NCBI RefSeq assembly: GCF_001403635.1
Contig: NZ_LN879467.1
Coordinates: forward strand, 62,001 to 126,000
DNA: 64,000 bases
Direction of reading: 5' to 3'
Origin: Clostridium massiliamazoniense
Lineage (GTDB): Bacteria > Bacillota > Clostridia > Clostridiales > Clostridiaceae
The notes under the pieces are model-generated. The model saw nothing but the letters and a program-made list of their open reading frames with translations, made no database searches and was not told the origin of the DNA. The translations under genes and the position numbers were made by a program. Positions 17,501 through 25,898 of the stretch are shown piece by piece. Within the stretch, counting starts at the first letter, position 1; each line of letters opens with the position of its first letter.

Positions 17501-18343
17501 ATGGGGAATATTGTTATTATTACAGACAGTGCTTGTGATTTAGAGATTGATTATATAAAGGAAAATAATATAATTTTATTACCATTAACCGTAGAGATAA
17601 ATGGGGTTAGCTACAAAGATATTATAGATCTAAAGCCAGAAAAATTTTATGATTTAATAGATAATAAAAATGCTCTTCCTAAGACATCTAATCTAGAACT
17701 TTGTGATTTCCAATCTGTATTTAAGAGGGAATTAGATTTAGGAAATGAAATACTTTATATAGGCTTATCATCAAATTTAAGTAATACATATTCATATGCT
17801 GAAAAAGCTACTGATGGTTTAAATGTTAAAAAAATATGTTTAGTTGATTCGAAAACAGCAGCCTTTGGGCAAGGATTATTAGTAAAGGAAGCTGTGAAAT
17901 TAGTTAATGAGGGACTTTCACTTAGAGATATTAGAGATCATTTAGAAGTTTTAAAGGATAAATTAGATTATTCAGTAATGATAAATGATATAGAAATATT
18001 GGAGAGAAGTGGGAAAATATCTGGTATAAAAGCCCTTGCAGGAGAGGCATTAAATATAAAACCAATTATAACTATTGATGATGGTAAAGTTAATATATTA
18101 AAGAAGGTTAAAGGAACTAAATCTGCTATGAGATTTCTTCTTAAAAGATTAAATGCCTTTGAAGTTAATGAAGAATATCCAATTATAATATGTTATGGTT
18201 CAGACTTTGAATTAAAGGAAATGATGGAAAATAGACTAAGGGAGTTTAATTTTGATTGCAAAATAGAAAGTATGCAAATAGGTGCAACTATAGGTTCACA
18301 TACTGGAAAATCAGGAGTAGGAATTTTATTTGTAAGGAAGTAA
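17501..18343 (+). CDS. DegV family fatty-acid-binding protein
   Basis: A 280-residue DegV/FakB-type protein. The N-terminus IVIITDSACDLE, the segment LPKTSNLELCDFQSVF and the C-terminal GATIGSHTGKSGVGILF are conserved landmarks of the family. Members bind a fatty acid; FakB proteins present it to the kinase FakA for phosphorylation, but no fakA is nearby. Ribosome site GAGGGGG 9 bases before ATG. Single gene with a terminator. Confidence 0.93.
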   Translation: MGNIVIITDSACDLEIDYIKENNIILLPLTVEINGVSYKDIIDLKPEKFYDLIDNKNALPKTSNLELCDFQSVFKRELDLGNEILYIGLSSNLSNTYSYAEKATDGLNVKKICLVDSKTAAFGQGLLVKEAVKLVNEGLSLRDIRDHLEVLKDKLDYSVMINDIEILERSGKISGIKALAGEALNIKPIITIDDGKVNILKKVKGTKSAMRFLLKRLNAFEVNEEYPIIICYGSDFELKEMMENRLREFNFDCKIESMQIGATIGSHTGKSGVGILFVRK

Positions 18344-18355
18344 GTCAAATAATTA

Positions 18356-18415
18356 GGGCTATATCAAAGACTAAATTGTTATTTAGTTATGCTTTGGTGT
18401 GGTCTTTTATTTTTG
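18356..18415 (+). terminator. terminator after DegV gene
   Basis: Apical hairpin ACTAAAT-TGTT-ATTTAGT (18370-18387) on a longer imperfect stem (ATCAAAG / CTTTGGT and GGCTAT / GTGGTC), then TTTTATTTTT. Confidence 0.75.
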
Positions 18416-18476
18416 TATATGTAAATGCAAATCTAAAATTAAGAAAAAATTAAGATATTAATAAATTAAATATTAA

Positions 18477-18695
18477 GATTTTAAAGTTAATATAAAGAAC
18501 ATATCTAAAGAGAGAATAACTTTAAAAGAAGAGGAACTATTAGAAAGATTTAAACGAGGAGATGAATCTAGGACTACACAGGGAAGTGGCTTAGGTCTTA
18601 ACATAGTAAAGTCTATTATGGAATTGCAAGGTGGTAAGGTTGAAATAAACATTGAAGATTTATTATTTTCCATTAAGCTTTATTTTATTATATAG
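18477..18695 (+). pseudogene. histidine kinase C-terminal remnant
   Basis: Only the end of an ATPase domain remains: KNISKERITLKEEELLERF, then KRGDESRTTQGSGLGLNIVK (F and G2 boxes) and SIMELQGGKVEI. The frame is closed by a TAA just upstream at 18474 and has no start, H box, N box or membrane part. It is the 3' relic of an OmpR-partner type sensor kinase lost by deletion. A normal terminator still follows. Confidence 0.85.
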
Positions 18696-18710
18696 TAATT
18701 TTAAATATAG

Positions 18711-18748
18711 GAGAGATGTATCTATAATTCTGATACATCTTCTTTTTT
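18711..18748 (+). terminator. terminator (GATGTATC hairpin family)
   Basis: GAGAGATGTATC / GATACATCTTC (18711-18722 with 18732-18742) followed by seven T. Confidence 0.85.
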
Positions 18749-18883
18749 AGTTGGCATGATAAAAGTAATATTTACTTTTTAAATTATGCAACAATTTATA
18801 GGTAAAATTAATTTAAAGAATAAGGAAAAATGGAAAAAGTACTAATTCTATATTTTAATATTACAAAGCTTGAGAAAATTTTA

Positions 18884-18913
18884 TTGAAAAGGTATACATA
18901 TATTACATATTAT
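18884..18913 (+). promoter_or_regulatory. putative promoter of cystine/cysteine operon
   Basis: TTGAAA (18884-18889), 18-base spacer, TATTAT (18908-18913), 48 bases upstream of the start at 18962. No T-box or SAM riboswitch was seen in the leader. Confidence 0.45.
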
Positions 18914-18961
18914 GTTATAATTGGAATTGAATAAAATAAAATGTAGAAATAGGGGGATTTT

Positions 18962-20368
18962 ATGGACAATGTATTTTTTAAGGAGTTTCTAATGATTAGT
19001 GAACTCAAAACAATTTTATTCTTAGGTATATTGGTATTATTATTTACTGTAATGAACAAGTTTCAAAAGAAAAAAGTCGATTTTTCTAAGAGAATGCTTA
19101 TTGGTACGGGGATTGGATTAATATTAGGTGTACTAATTCAAATTGCATCTGGATTTGCCAGTGATCCAATGAAAATTACATTTGTTAGTGAAACAACTAA
19201 ATGGTACAGCTTAATAGGTAATGGATTTATTGACTTAATTAAAATGCTTGTAGTTCCTTTAGTAATGGTGTCTATTGTTCATGTTATTATAAACATGAAA
19301 GAAGGTAGTAATATAGGTAAACTTACTAGAAATTCTATTATTGTAACCATGGTAATGGTTGTTATTGCAGTTATTGTTGGTCTTACTGTTGGTATATTAT
19401 TTAATGTTGGTAGTGGTATGAATGTTTCAGGTGGAACTTCTGAAATTAAAGAAGTAAAAACAGTTGTTGATACATTAAGAGGGTTATTACCAGCTAATCC
19501 TACTGAAGCTATGGTAAATGTTAATATTATAGCTTTAGTAATTTTTTCTGTATTCTTTGGACTTGGAGCTAATAGAATGAAGAAAAAATACTATGAGGTT
19601 GTAAAACCTTTCTTTGATATGGTTAATGCTCTACATAAAATTATTATGAGCGTAGCTATGACTATTATAAAGTATATGCCTTATGCTGTTATTCCTTTAT
19701 TAGCTAATACAATAGCACAAAGAGGTATTTCTAGCATTTTAGATGTTGGTATATTTATAATTGCTTTATATACATCTGTAGTAATAATGTTTGTTATTCA
19801 GTTGATAGCTATATCTTTATTTGGCTATAATCCGATAATATACTTAAAGAAAGGAATTTCTGTAATGGTTTTAGCATTTACATCTCGTTCAAGTGTTGGC
19901 TGTTTACCAGTTACTATTGAGACTTTAGTAGATAAAATGGGTGTTAATGATGGAACAGCTAGTTTTGTTGCTGGTTTTGGTACAACAGCTGGTATGCAAG
20001 GATGTGCTGGTATATTCCCTGCTTTATTATTAGTATTTGTTGCTAATGTAACGGGGATGCAAATCGATTTGACTTTCATAGGAATGGCTGTTATAGTTGT
20101 GACATTAGGTTCACTTGGTATTGCAGGAATTCCAGGAACAGCTACTATGGCTGCATCAGTTGCCTTATCAGGGGTTGGCATGGCTTCTTCTTTTCCTTTA
20201 GTTAGTCCAATACTTGCTATTGATCCAATAATAGATATGGGCAGAACATTAATCAATGTTACTGGTGCTTTAACTAATGCTATGATAGTTGATAAAACAT
20301 TAGGAGAAGTTGATATGGAATACTTTAGAAATATGAATCCTAAGAAGCAATTAGAAACTCAAGAATAG
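18962..20368 (+). CDS. DAACS symporter, probable cystine transporter (TcyP-like)
   Basis: Integral membrane protein of 468 residues, family of dicarboxylate/amino-acid:cation symporters. It has the hairpin-loop serine-rich segment LAFTSRSSVGCLPVTIETL and the signature AGFGTTAGMQGCAGIFPALL, with an extended N-terminal helix before the core as in TcyP. The helices TFIGMAVIVVTLGSLGIAGI and GTATMAASVALSGVG complete the second hairpin. Because the next two genes encode a disulfide reductase and a cysteine desulfidase, L-cystine is the most likely substrate. GGGGG lies 5 bases before the ATG. First gene of a three-gene operon. Confidence 0.87.
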   Translation: MDNVFFKEFLMISELKTILFLGILVLLFTVMNKFQKKKVDFSKRMLIGTGIGLILGVLIQIASGFASDPMKITFVSETTKWYSLIGNGFIDLIKMLVVPLVMVSIVHVIINMKEGSNIGKLTRNSIIVTMVMVVIAVIVGLTVGILFNVGSGMNVSGGTSEIKEVKTVVDTLRGLLPANPTEAMVNVNIIALVIFSVFFGLGANRMKKKYYEVVKPFFDMVNALHKIIMSVAMTIIKYMPYAVIPLLANTIAQRGISSILDVGIFIIALYTSVVIMFVIQLIAISLFGYNPIIYLKKGISVMVLAFTSRSSVGCLPVTIETLVDKMGVNDGTASFVAGFGTTAGMQGCAGIFPALLLVFVANVTGMQIDLTFIGMAVIVVTLGSLGIAGIPGTATMAASVALSGVGMASSFPLVSPILAIDPIIDMGRTLINVTGALTNAMIVDKTLGEVDMEYFRNMNPKKQLETQE

Positions 20369-20400
20369 AGGTATTTTAGACAATTAGAGGGGAATTTTTT

Positions 20401-21675
20401 ATGCTAAATAGAGAAAAAGAATATATAAAGATATTAAGTGAAGAACTGATTCCAGTTATGGGATGCACAGAACCTATAGCTATAGCTTATGCAGCAGCAA
20501 AGGCTAGAGAAGTACTAGGAAAAGAGCCAGAGAAGATGCTTGTACAATGCAGTGGAAATATAGTAAAAAATGTTAAAAGTGTTACTATTCCTAACTCAGG
20601 TAATTTAGTTGGCATAGAAGTGGCTGCTATTTTAGGAGTAACTGGTGGTGATGCATCAAAGGAACTTGAAGTAATAAATGAAGTTACTGAAAAAGCAGTT
20701 GAAAGAGCTCATAAACTTATTAAAATAAAGGATTACTGTAAAGTTGAATTATTAAAAAGTGATGTTCTACTGCATATCATAATTACAGTATTTAATGGTA
20801 ATGATAGAGTTACTGTAGAGATAAAATATAGTCATAATAACATTTATAAAATAATTAAGAATAATGACATATTATTTGAAAATATTGAAGAAGAAGGTAA
20901 ATATCTTGGGATTTTATCTGATAGAAGTGTTTTAAATGTAGCAGATATAAAAGAATTTGCAGATAACATAGAAATAGAAAAAATTAAACCATTGCTTGAA
21001 AAGCAAGTTAGCTATAATATGGCAATTGCTAATGAAGGGTTAACAGGTAAATATGGACTTGGGATTGGTAAGATTCTGTTAGAAAATTATCCAGATAATA
21101 TTGTTACAAGATTAAAAGCTTATACAGCTTCAGGTTCTGAAGCACGTATGAGTGGATGTACTCTTCCTGTTGTTACAAACTCTGGAAGTGGAAATCAAGG
21201 TATGGCATGTTCTATACCAGTAATTGTATACGGTAGAGAAAAAGGATTTAGTGAAGAAAAAATTTATAGAGCTTTAGTTTTTTCAGATTTAATAACTATT
21301 CATCAAAAAACGTTCATTGGTAGATTATCAGCATTCTGTGGTGCAATAAGTGCTTCTTGTGCTAGTGGTGCAGCTATAACTTATTTAGAAGGTGGTTCTC
21401 TCATACAAATAAAGAATACTATTATAAATACCTTAGCTAATATATCAGGGGTGGTATGTGATGGAGCTAAAGCATCATGTGCATCTAAAATAACCTCAGG
21501 GTTAGATGCTGCAATAATGGCTCATCACTTAGCTATGAATGATAGAGTATATGAGAATGGTTGTGGATTAGTTAAAGAAGATGTTGAGGATACTATTACA
21601 ACTATAGGTAGACTTGGTAAAATTGGAATGAGAGAGACCGATATTGAAATTCTTAATATGATGTTAGGTAATTAA
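20401..21675 (+). CDS. L-cysteine desulfidase, CyuA/UPF0597 family
   Basis: Cytosolic Fe-S dehydratase-type enzyme converting L-cysteine to pyruvate, ammonia and sulfide. The family hallmark ELIPVMGCTEPIAIAYA carries C22; further conserved cysteines are in SGCTLPVVTNSGSGNQGMAC, AFCGAISASCASGA and VVCDGAKASCASK, enough for a [4Fe-4S] cluster. Length (424 aa) is normal. Starts 33 bases after the symporter stop with AGAGGGGA upstream. Its position between a cystine permease and a disulfide reductase makes cysteine a better substrate guess than serine. Confidence 0.9.
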   Translation: MLNREKEYIKILSEELIPVMGCTEPIAIAYAAAKAREVLGKEPEKMLVQCSGNIVKNVKSVTIPNSGNLVGIEVAAILGVTGGDASKELEVINEVTEKAVERAHKLIKIKDYCKVELLKSDVLLHIIITVFNGNDRVTVEIKYSHNNIYKIIKNNDILFENIEEEGKYLGILSDRSVLNVADIKEFADNIEIEKIKPLLEKQVSYNMAIANEGLTGKYGLGIGKILLENYPDNIVTRLKAYTASGSEARMSGCTLPVVTNSGSGNQGMACSIPVIVYGREKGFSEEKIYRALVFSDLITIHQKTFIGRLSAFCGAISASCASGAAITYLEGGSLIQIKNTIINTLANISGVVCDGAKASCASKITSGLDAAIMAHHLAMNDRVYENGCGLVKEDVEDTITTIGRLGKIGMRETDIEILNMMLGN

Positions 21676-21696
21676 ATATAAATGGAGGATGAAAAA

Positions 21697-23028
21697 ATGC
21701 GTGTAGTAATAATTGGAGGTACTGCTGCAGGAATGACTGCTGCAGCTAAGTTAAGAAGAGTTGATACTGAGGCAGAAATAATTGTTTATGAAAAGAGAGA
21801 TTATGCATCTTTTGGTGCCTGTGGTCTGCCTTATTTCGTAGGAAACTTTTTTGAAAGTACTAATAATATGATAGCTAGGACTAAAGAACAAATTATAGCT
21901 TCTGGTATAGAATTATTAGCTCAACATGAAGTTGTTAATATTGATGTAAATGAAAAAAAAGTGATAGTTAAAAATCTTTTAACTGGTGAAGAATTTAGTG
22001 ATAACTATGATAAGTTAATGATAGCTACTGGAGCGACTCCAATGATTCCACCAATTAAGAATGTAGAACTTGAAAATGTATTTACTCTTCATAGTATGGA
22101 AGATGGAATAGCTCTAAAAAAAGCAATGGAAAATCCAGAATTAAAAAATGTTGTAATCATAGGAGCTGGTTTTATAGGATTAGAACTTGTTGAAGCAGCC
22201 AAGCAATATGGTAAAGAAGTACATGTTTTCCAAAGAGGAGATAGAATCCTTGATGTGGCATTTGATAAGGAAATAACAGACATTCTTGAAGAAGAACTTT
22301 CAAATCATAATGTAAATTTATCTATGAATTCAACAGTTACAGAATTTAAGGGAAATGAAAAAGTTGAAGGTGTTGTAGTAGGAGATAAAACTTTTGATGC
22401 TCATATAGTTGTACTAGCTACTGGTGTTAGACCTAATACTGGGTTCATTGCTAATACAGGAATTGAAATGAGTAAAAATGGAGCTATTATAATAGATAAT
22501 AAAGGAGAAACTTCTATTAAAGATATTTATGCAGCAGGAGACTGTGCTATAGTTCCTCATATGTTACAAGAAAATAGTTATATTCCATTAGCTACAAATG
22601 CCAATAAACTTGGTAGAATTGTTGGTGAAAATCTTGGAGGTTTAAATTCAGTATATCAATCTGCTTTAGGTTCAAGTTGTATCAAAGTATTAGATATGGA
22701 AGCAGGACGCACTGGTTTAAGTGAAGAAGATGCAAAAAAACTTGGAATAAACTATAGTACTAAATTTATATCAGATATGAACCAAACAGATTACTATCCA
22801 GGTCAAGAAAAAATTTATGTAAAAGTTATTTATGCTAAGGACAGTAAGGTTTTATTAGGAGGGCAAGTTGTTGGTAAGAAAGATGCAGTACAACGAACAA
22901 ATGTCCTTGCAACAGCTATTTATAATAAAATGACAACTGCAGAACTTGGAATGTTAGATCTTTGTTATGCACCTCCTTTTGCTAGAACATGGGATGTGTT
23001 AAATGTAGTAGGTAATGTTTCTAAATAA
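21697..23028 (+). CDS. CoA-disulfide-reductase-type flavoprotein
   Basis: FAD/NAD(P)H two-domain reductase, 443 residues. N-terminal FAD motif VVIIGGTAAGMTAA, redox-active C42 in SFGACGLPYFVG (single cysteine, as in CoA disulfide reductase), NAD motif VVIIGAGFIGLELVEAA, ATG motif IVVLATGVRPNTGF and FAD-binding IYAAGDCA. The C-terminal dimer domain ends with the family YAPPFARTWDVLNVVGN. In this operon it probably reduces cystine or a mixed CoA disulfide so that the desulfidase receives cysteine. The frame opens at 21682, but GGAGG at 21684-21688 places the start at the ATG at 21697. Confidence 0.9.
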   Translation: MRVVIIGGTAAGMTAAAKLRRVDTEAEIIVYEKRDYASFGACGLPYFVGNFFESTNNMIARTKEQIIASGIELLAQHEVVNIDVNEKKVIVKNLLTGEEFSDNYDKLMIATGATPMIPPIKNVELENVFTLHSMEDGIALKKAMENPELKNVVIIGAGFIGLELVEAAKQYGKEVHVFQRGDRILDVAFDKEITDILEEELSNHNVNLSMNSTVTEFKGNEKVEGVVVGDKTFDAHIVVLATGVRPNTGFIANTGIEMSKNGAIIIDNKGETSIKDIYAAGDCAIVPHMLQENSYIPLATNANKLGRIVGENLGGLNSVYQSALGSSCIKVLDMEAGRTGLSEEDAKKLGINYSTKFISDMNQTDYYPGQEKIYVKVIYAKDSKVLLGGQVVGKKDAVQRTNVLATAIYNKMTTAELGMLDLCYAPPFARTWDVLNVVGNVSK

Positions 23029-23062
23029 AATAATTAAGTAAATTACTTTATTTATTAATGAT

Positions 23063-23122
23063 AAAGGTGATTGTATCAAGGTGGAATTAGGTTCCAAACT
23101 TGATGACAATCACCTTTTTTGC
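23063..23122 (+). terminator. terminator of cystine operon (nested hairpin, GTGGAATT family)
   Basis: AAAGGTGATTGT / ACAATCACCTTT outer stem, ATCAAG / CTTGAT, inner TGGAA / TTCCA, then a T-run. Confidence 0.9.
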
Positions 23123-23213
23123 TTTTAAAGAAATTTTTATAAATTTTATTTAAAATATAGTTATATAAAAAGTAAAATTTATAATATGAATTTAACCATA
23201 AATATTGTAAAAA

Positions 23214-24414
23214 TTATTTCTCAGCAAAAATAACATTGTTTTCCTTTATCATATTTGCATAGCTATTTTTATATTTTTTCATAAGATTGTATTCTTTTTC
23301 AGTAATAAACTTGTCATTTCCAGCTTCATAATCGGCAATTGCTTTATTAGCATTTATGGTTCTAAACCCCTTACCTGTAGACATTGGATTAATATCTATA
23401 TAGGTTGGAATATAAGAAACTGTCTTTATAGCATCTGAGGAAAATGGATTTGCTTTGTCTATTCTTAAATCCACATTAAGTATTATTCCTGTATCAGAAA
23501 ATTCTTTATTTTGGTTTCCGGTAAAGTTACCAAGCGCATAAGCTACAACACCTTTTTTTTCTTTTCCATCTTTGGTTACAATCATTTCCTCAATAGGCTG
23601 GACTACATGGGGATGATTTCCTATTATCAAAGAAGAGTTTGTGTTTTCAAAAATCCATTTAGCAAGCTCTTTTTGTTCATTACTAGGCTCTTTTTGATAT
23701 TCATTACCCCAGTGTAAAAGTGTAACCATAAATTCAGCTCCACCTTCCTCTAATTTTTTACAATCTTTAAGTATTTGTTCCTTAGCTATTAAGTTTACAG
23801 CATATTCTTTTCCTTTTGGAATAATATTCCCATTAGTTCCATAGGTGTAACTTACAAATCCTACATTGGCACCTTTTATATTTTTTATATAGGGCTTATC
23901 TCTATCTTCTTGAGATTGAGAGGTTCCTATATAATCTAAGTCATAATCTTTTAAATAATCAATAGTCTTATTTAATCCATTGATTCCTCTATCTAGGGAG
24001 TGATTGTTATTTGTACTAACTAAATCAACTCCAAGAGTATTTTTCATGGCATATCCAAGTTGTTCAGGAGTATTAAACATAGGATATCCAGTATACTTGG
24101 AATTAGCTCCAGCAAATACTGTTTCTAAATTTGCAATGGTGAAATCAGCATTGTTTATATAGGGTGCTATATCTTCAAACATTGGGTGAAAATCAAAACC
24201 ATCTATAGTTTTCATAGAATTAAAAACTGTATTATGAACAAGCATATCACCAATAGCATTTATAGAAAGATCTACATATTCATTTTTCTTTTCTTCAACT
24301 TCTATGGTGGAGGTATTTTTTTTTACTTATGTCTTTTTCTAAGTTATTTGTAGAGCAACCTACAAGAGTAAAAGAATATAAAAGTAGTAAGAGTAATAAT
24401 TTTTTTTCTATCAT
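23214..24414 (-). pseudogene. CapA-family lipoprotein, frameshifted at an A9 run
   Basis: Two frames together encode a complete CapA/PgsA-type metallophosphatase-fold lipoprotein. The 5' frame from ATG 24414 (GGAG 9 bases upstream) gives a lipoprotein signal peptide, LLLLYSFTLVGC, with C20 of the lipobox, and continues to a run of nine A (plus-strand T 24316-24324). Losing one base there joins it to VEEKKNEYVDLSINAIGDML, the conserved start of the catalytic domain, and on to NLETVFAG, STNNNHSLDRG, LLHWGNEYQKEPS and IIGNHPHVVQP. The downstream ATG at 24245 is internal to the domain. Family members act on poly-gamma-glutamate or wall polymers. Either a real frameshift, slippage variation or an assembly error. 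Confidence 0.85.
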
Positions 24415-24559
24415 TAGCAAAGCTCCTTGATTATTTTTTATTATATTTACTTGAAATTAGATTTGAGATTTTTTCTTAAGGTAGTTAAAGTAGCTTTCAT
24501 AAGTTATATAAGATATTATTACATATAATGATTTTATTTACAATAATAGGTAAGTTTAC

Positions 24560-24684
24560 ATTTATCTGATAACTAATATCTGTAATACTTAGGTCTATTA
24601 TAAGCTGGAGATAAACAGATATTCTTCATTAGATAACAATCATTAAAATTCAGCCAAAGTTAAAAATTCATTTGAATTAAGTTT
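24560..24684 (-). repeat. dispersed structured repeat, copy D
   Basis: On the minus strand: AAACTTAATTCAAATGAA, hairpin partner CTTTGGCTGAAT, GTTATCTAATGAAG, an AATATCTGT / ACAGATATT stem enclosing GTTTATCTCCAGCTTATA, and TTAGTTATCAGATAAA. The flanking 24415-24887 otherwise shows only AT-rich intergenic sequence. Confidence 0.75.
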
Positions 24685-24887
24685 AGAGTTATGTATATTT
24701 ATAAATAGTGATAATAAGTAGTTGTTGAAAGTTAAATGCTTTTGATTCAATATTAAATTTAATTTTTATAATAGTTAATAAAAAATGAATATTATAAATA
24801 ATGCATAATAATTAATAAATTATGTATAAATATTAAGAAGGATATAGTATAATAAAGTTATAAATTTTATGAGGAGGGGTTTGTAAA

Positions 24888-25097
24888 ATGAAAGTCAAGT
24901 TATCATATTTTAGAAATTCAGGTAAAAAATTTGGAGAAGGTGAATATAACACTGAAGAAACAAAAATGACTAGTATAGTAAATGAGGTAAGGGGATTAAA
25001 AATAAATAACACATTACCAGGAATAAAAGAATTAGATGTTATAGTGTTAGTAGAAGCTAAAGTAGAGAATGAATTAAAATCACATTTAGTTATATAG
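24888..25097 (+). CDS. small protein of unknown function, 69 aa
   Basis: Soluble small protein (MKVKLSYFRNSGKKFGEGEY...), alternating hydrophobic pattern suggesting a beta-rich fold, no cysteines, no membrane span. Strong GAGGAGGGG site 8 bases before the ATG. Monocistronic with a terminator 45 bases downstream. Family not recognised. Confidence 0.7.
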   Translation: MKVKLSYFRNSGKKFGEGEYNTEETKMTSIVNEVRGLKINNTLPGIKELDVIVLVEAKVENELKSHLVI

Positions 25098-25142
25098 GAA
25101 TAATATTTAAGTTTAGACTCTATAGTTTAAATTTTATTGCAT

Positions 25143-25203
25143 AAGAACCATATCAATAGAAAATTTAATGATTTTCTTAAGAAAGGTATGGTTCTTTTTT
25201 TAT
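25143..25203 (+). terminator. Rho-independent terminator
   Basis: AAGAACCATATC / GGTATGGTTCTT (25143-25154 with 25185-25196), T-run. Confidence 0.88.
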
Positions 25204-25291
25204 TTAATCCCTATTGATATAATTATGTTAGTAAAACATATTTTTACTAAAGTTTAATCAAAGGAGGAAGAGCAAAGCTCTTAAGGTTACT

Positions 25292-25399
25292 ATGGGATTT
25301 TCAACTATTATTTTAATAATTTTAGCAATAGTAATTATAGTATCAACTATATCTAATGCATATTTAAAGAAGAAAGAGAAGGATAATAAGGAAAAATAA
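25292..25399 (+). CDS. 35-aa single-pass membrane peptide, SD bridged by a hairpin
   Basis: MGFSTIILIILAIVIIVSTI then SNAYLKKKEKDNKEK: one hydrophobic helix and a basic tail, the pattern of small membrane regulators or bitopic peptides. A perfect AAGGAGG (25261-25267) is separated from the ATG by 24 bases, but 15 of them form the hairpin AAGAGC-AAA-GCTCTT (25268-25282), leaving 9 bases of effective spacing. Followed 80 bases later by the DUF2500 gene. Confidence 0.6.
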   Translation: MGFSTIILIILAIVIIVSTISNAYLKKKEKDNKEK

Positions 25400-25479
25400 T
25401 TTTTTTCTTTATTAATGTAAAATAGTGTATCAAAACCAATTTTTTTTAATATACTTATAGTAAAAAAGGGGTAACGGCT

Positions 25480-25821
25480 ATGAAACTTTTACTTTTTTTA
25501 GCTGGGAATAACTTTTCAGCTGTAAGTGTTATATTTACTATTATATTTTTAATAGTTATTTGTTTTGTTATGATAGAGTTTATGTTAGCTGTGACTAGAT
25601 GGAGCTATAATAATAAACAACCCATAAAAACAGTATTTGCTATAGCAAAAATAAAAAGAAAAGATTCCGTTAATGGTACTTATTTTATAACCTTCAAGCT
25701 AGATGATGGTAATAGCATAGAATATCAAGTTAATTTTAGGGAATATACCATGATTGATGAAGAAACAAGAGGATTGTTAGATTATAAAGGAAGTAGATTC
25801 GTTCGGTTTAGAATGATGTAA
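25480..25821 (+). CDS. DUF2500 family membrane protein
   Basis: One N-terminal membrane helix (about 15-38), then a soluble domain with the DUF2500 pattern: WSYNNKQPIKTVFAIAKIKR, TYFITFKLDDGNSIEYQV, then a GLLDYKGSRFVRF ending. These proteins (YhhM of E. coli) have no established function. Length is normal for the family. AAAGGGG precedes the ATG by 7 bases. Confidence 0.8.
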   Translation: MKLLLFLAGNNFSAVSVIFTIIFLIVICFVMIEFMLAVTRWSYNNKQPIKTVFAIAKIKRKDSVNGTYFITFKLDDGNSIEYQVNFREYTMIDEETRGLLDYKGSRFVRFRMM

Positions 25822-25898
25822 AGTACGAAGTATATGGAAAAAATAAAATAAAATGATATATTTATATATAAATACAAATAGTGGAAGGTGGGGGAGAA

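Noticed and set aside
19825-20256. 143-codon minus-strand frame in the symporter
   Set aside because: Antisense shadow of a conserved membrane protein without ribosome site.
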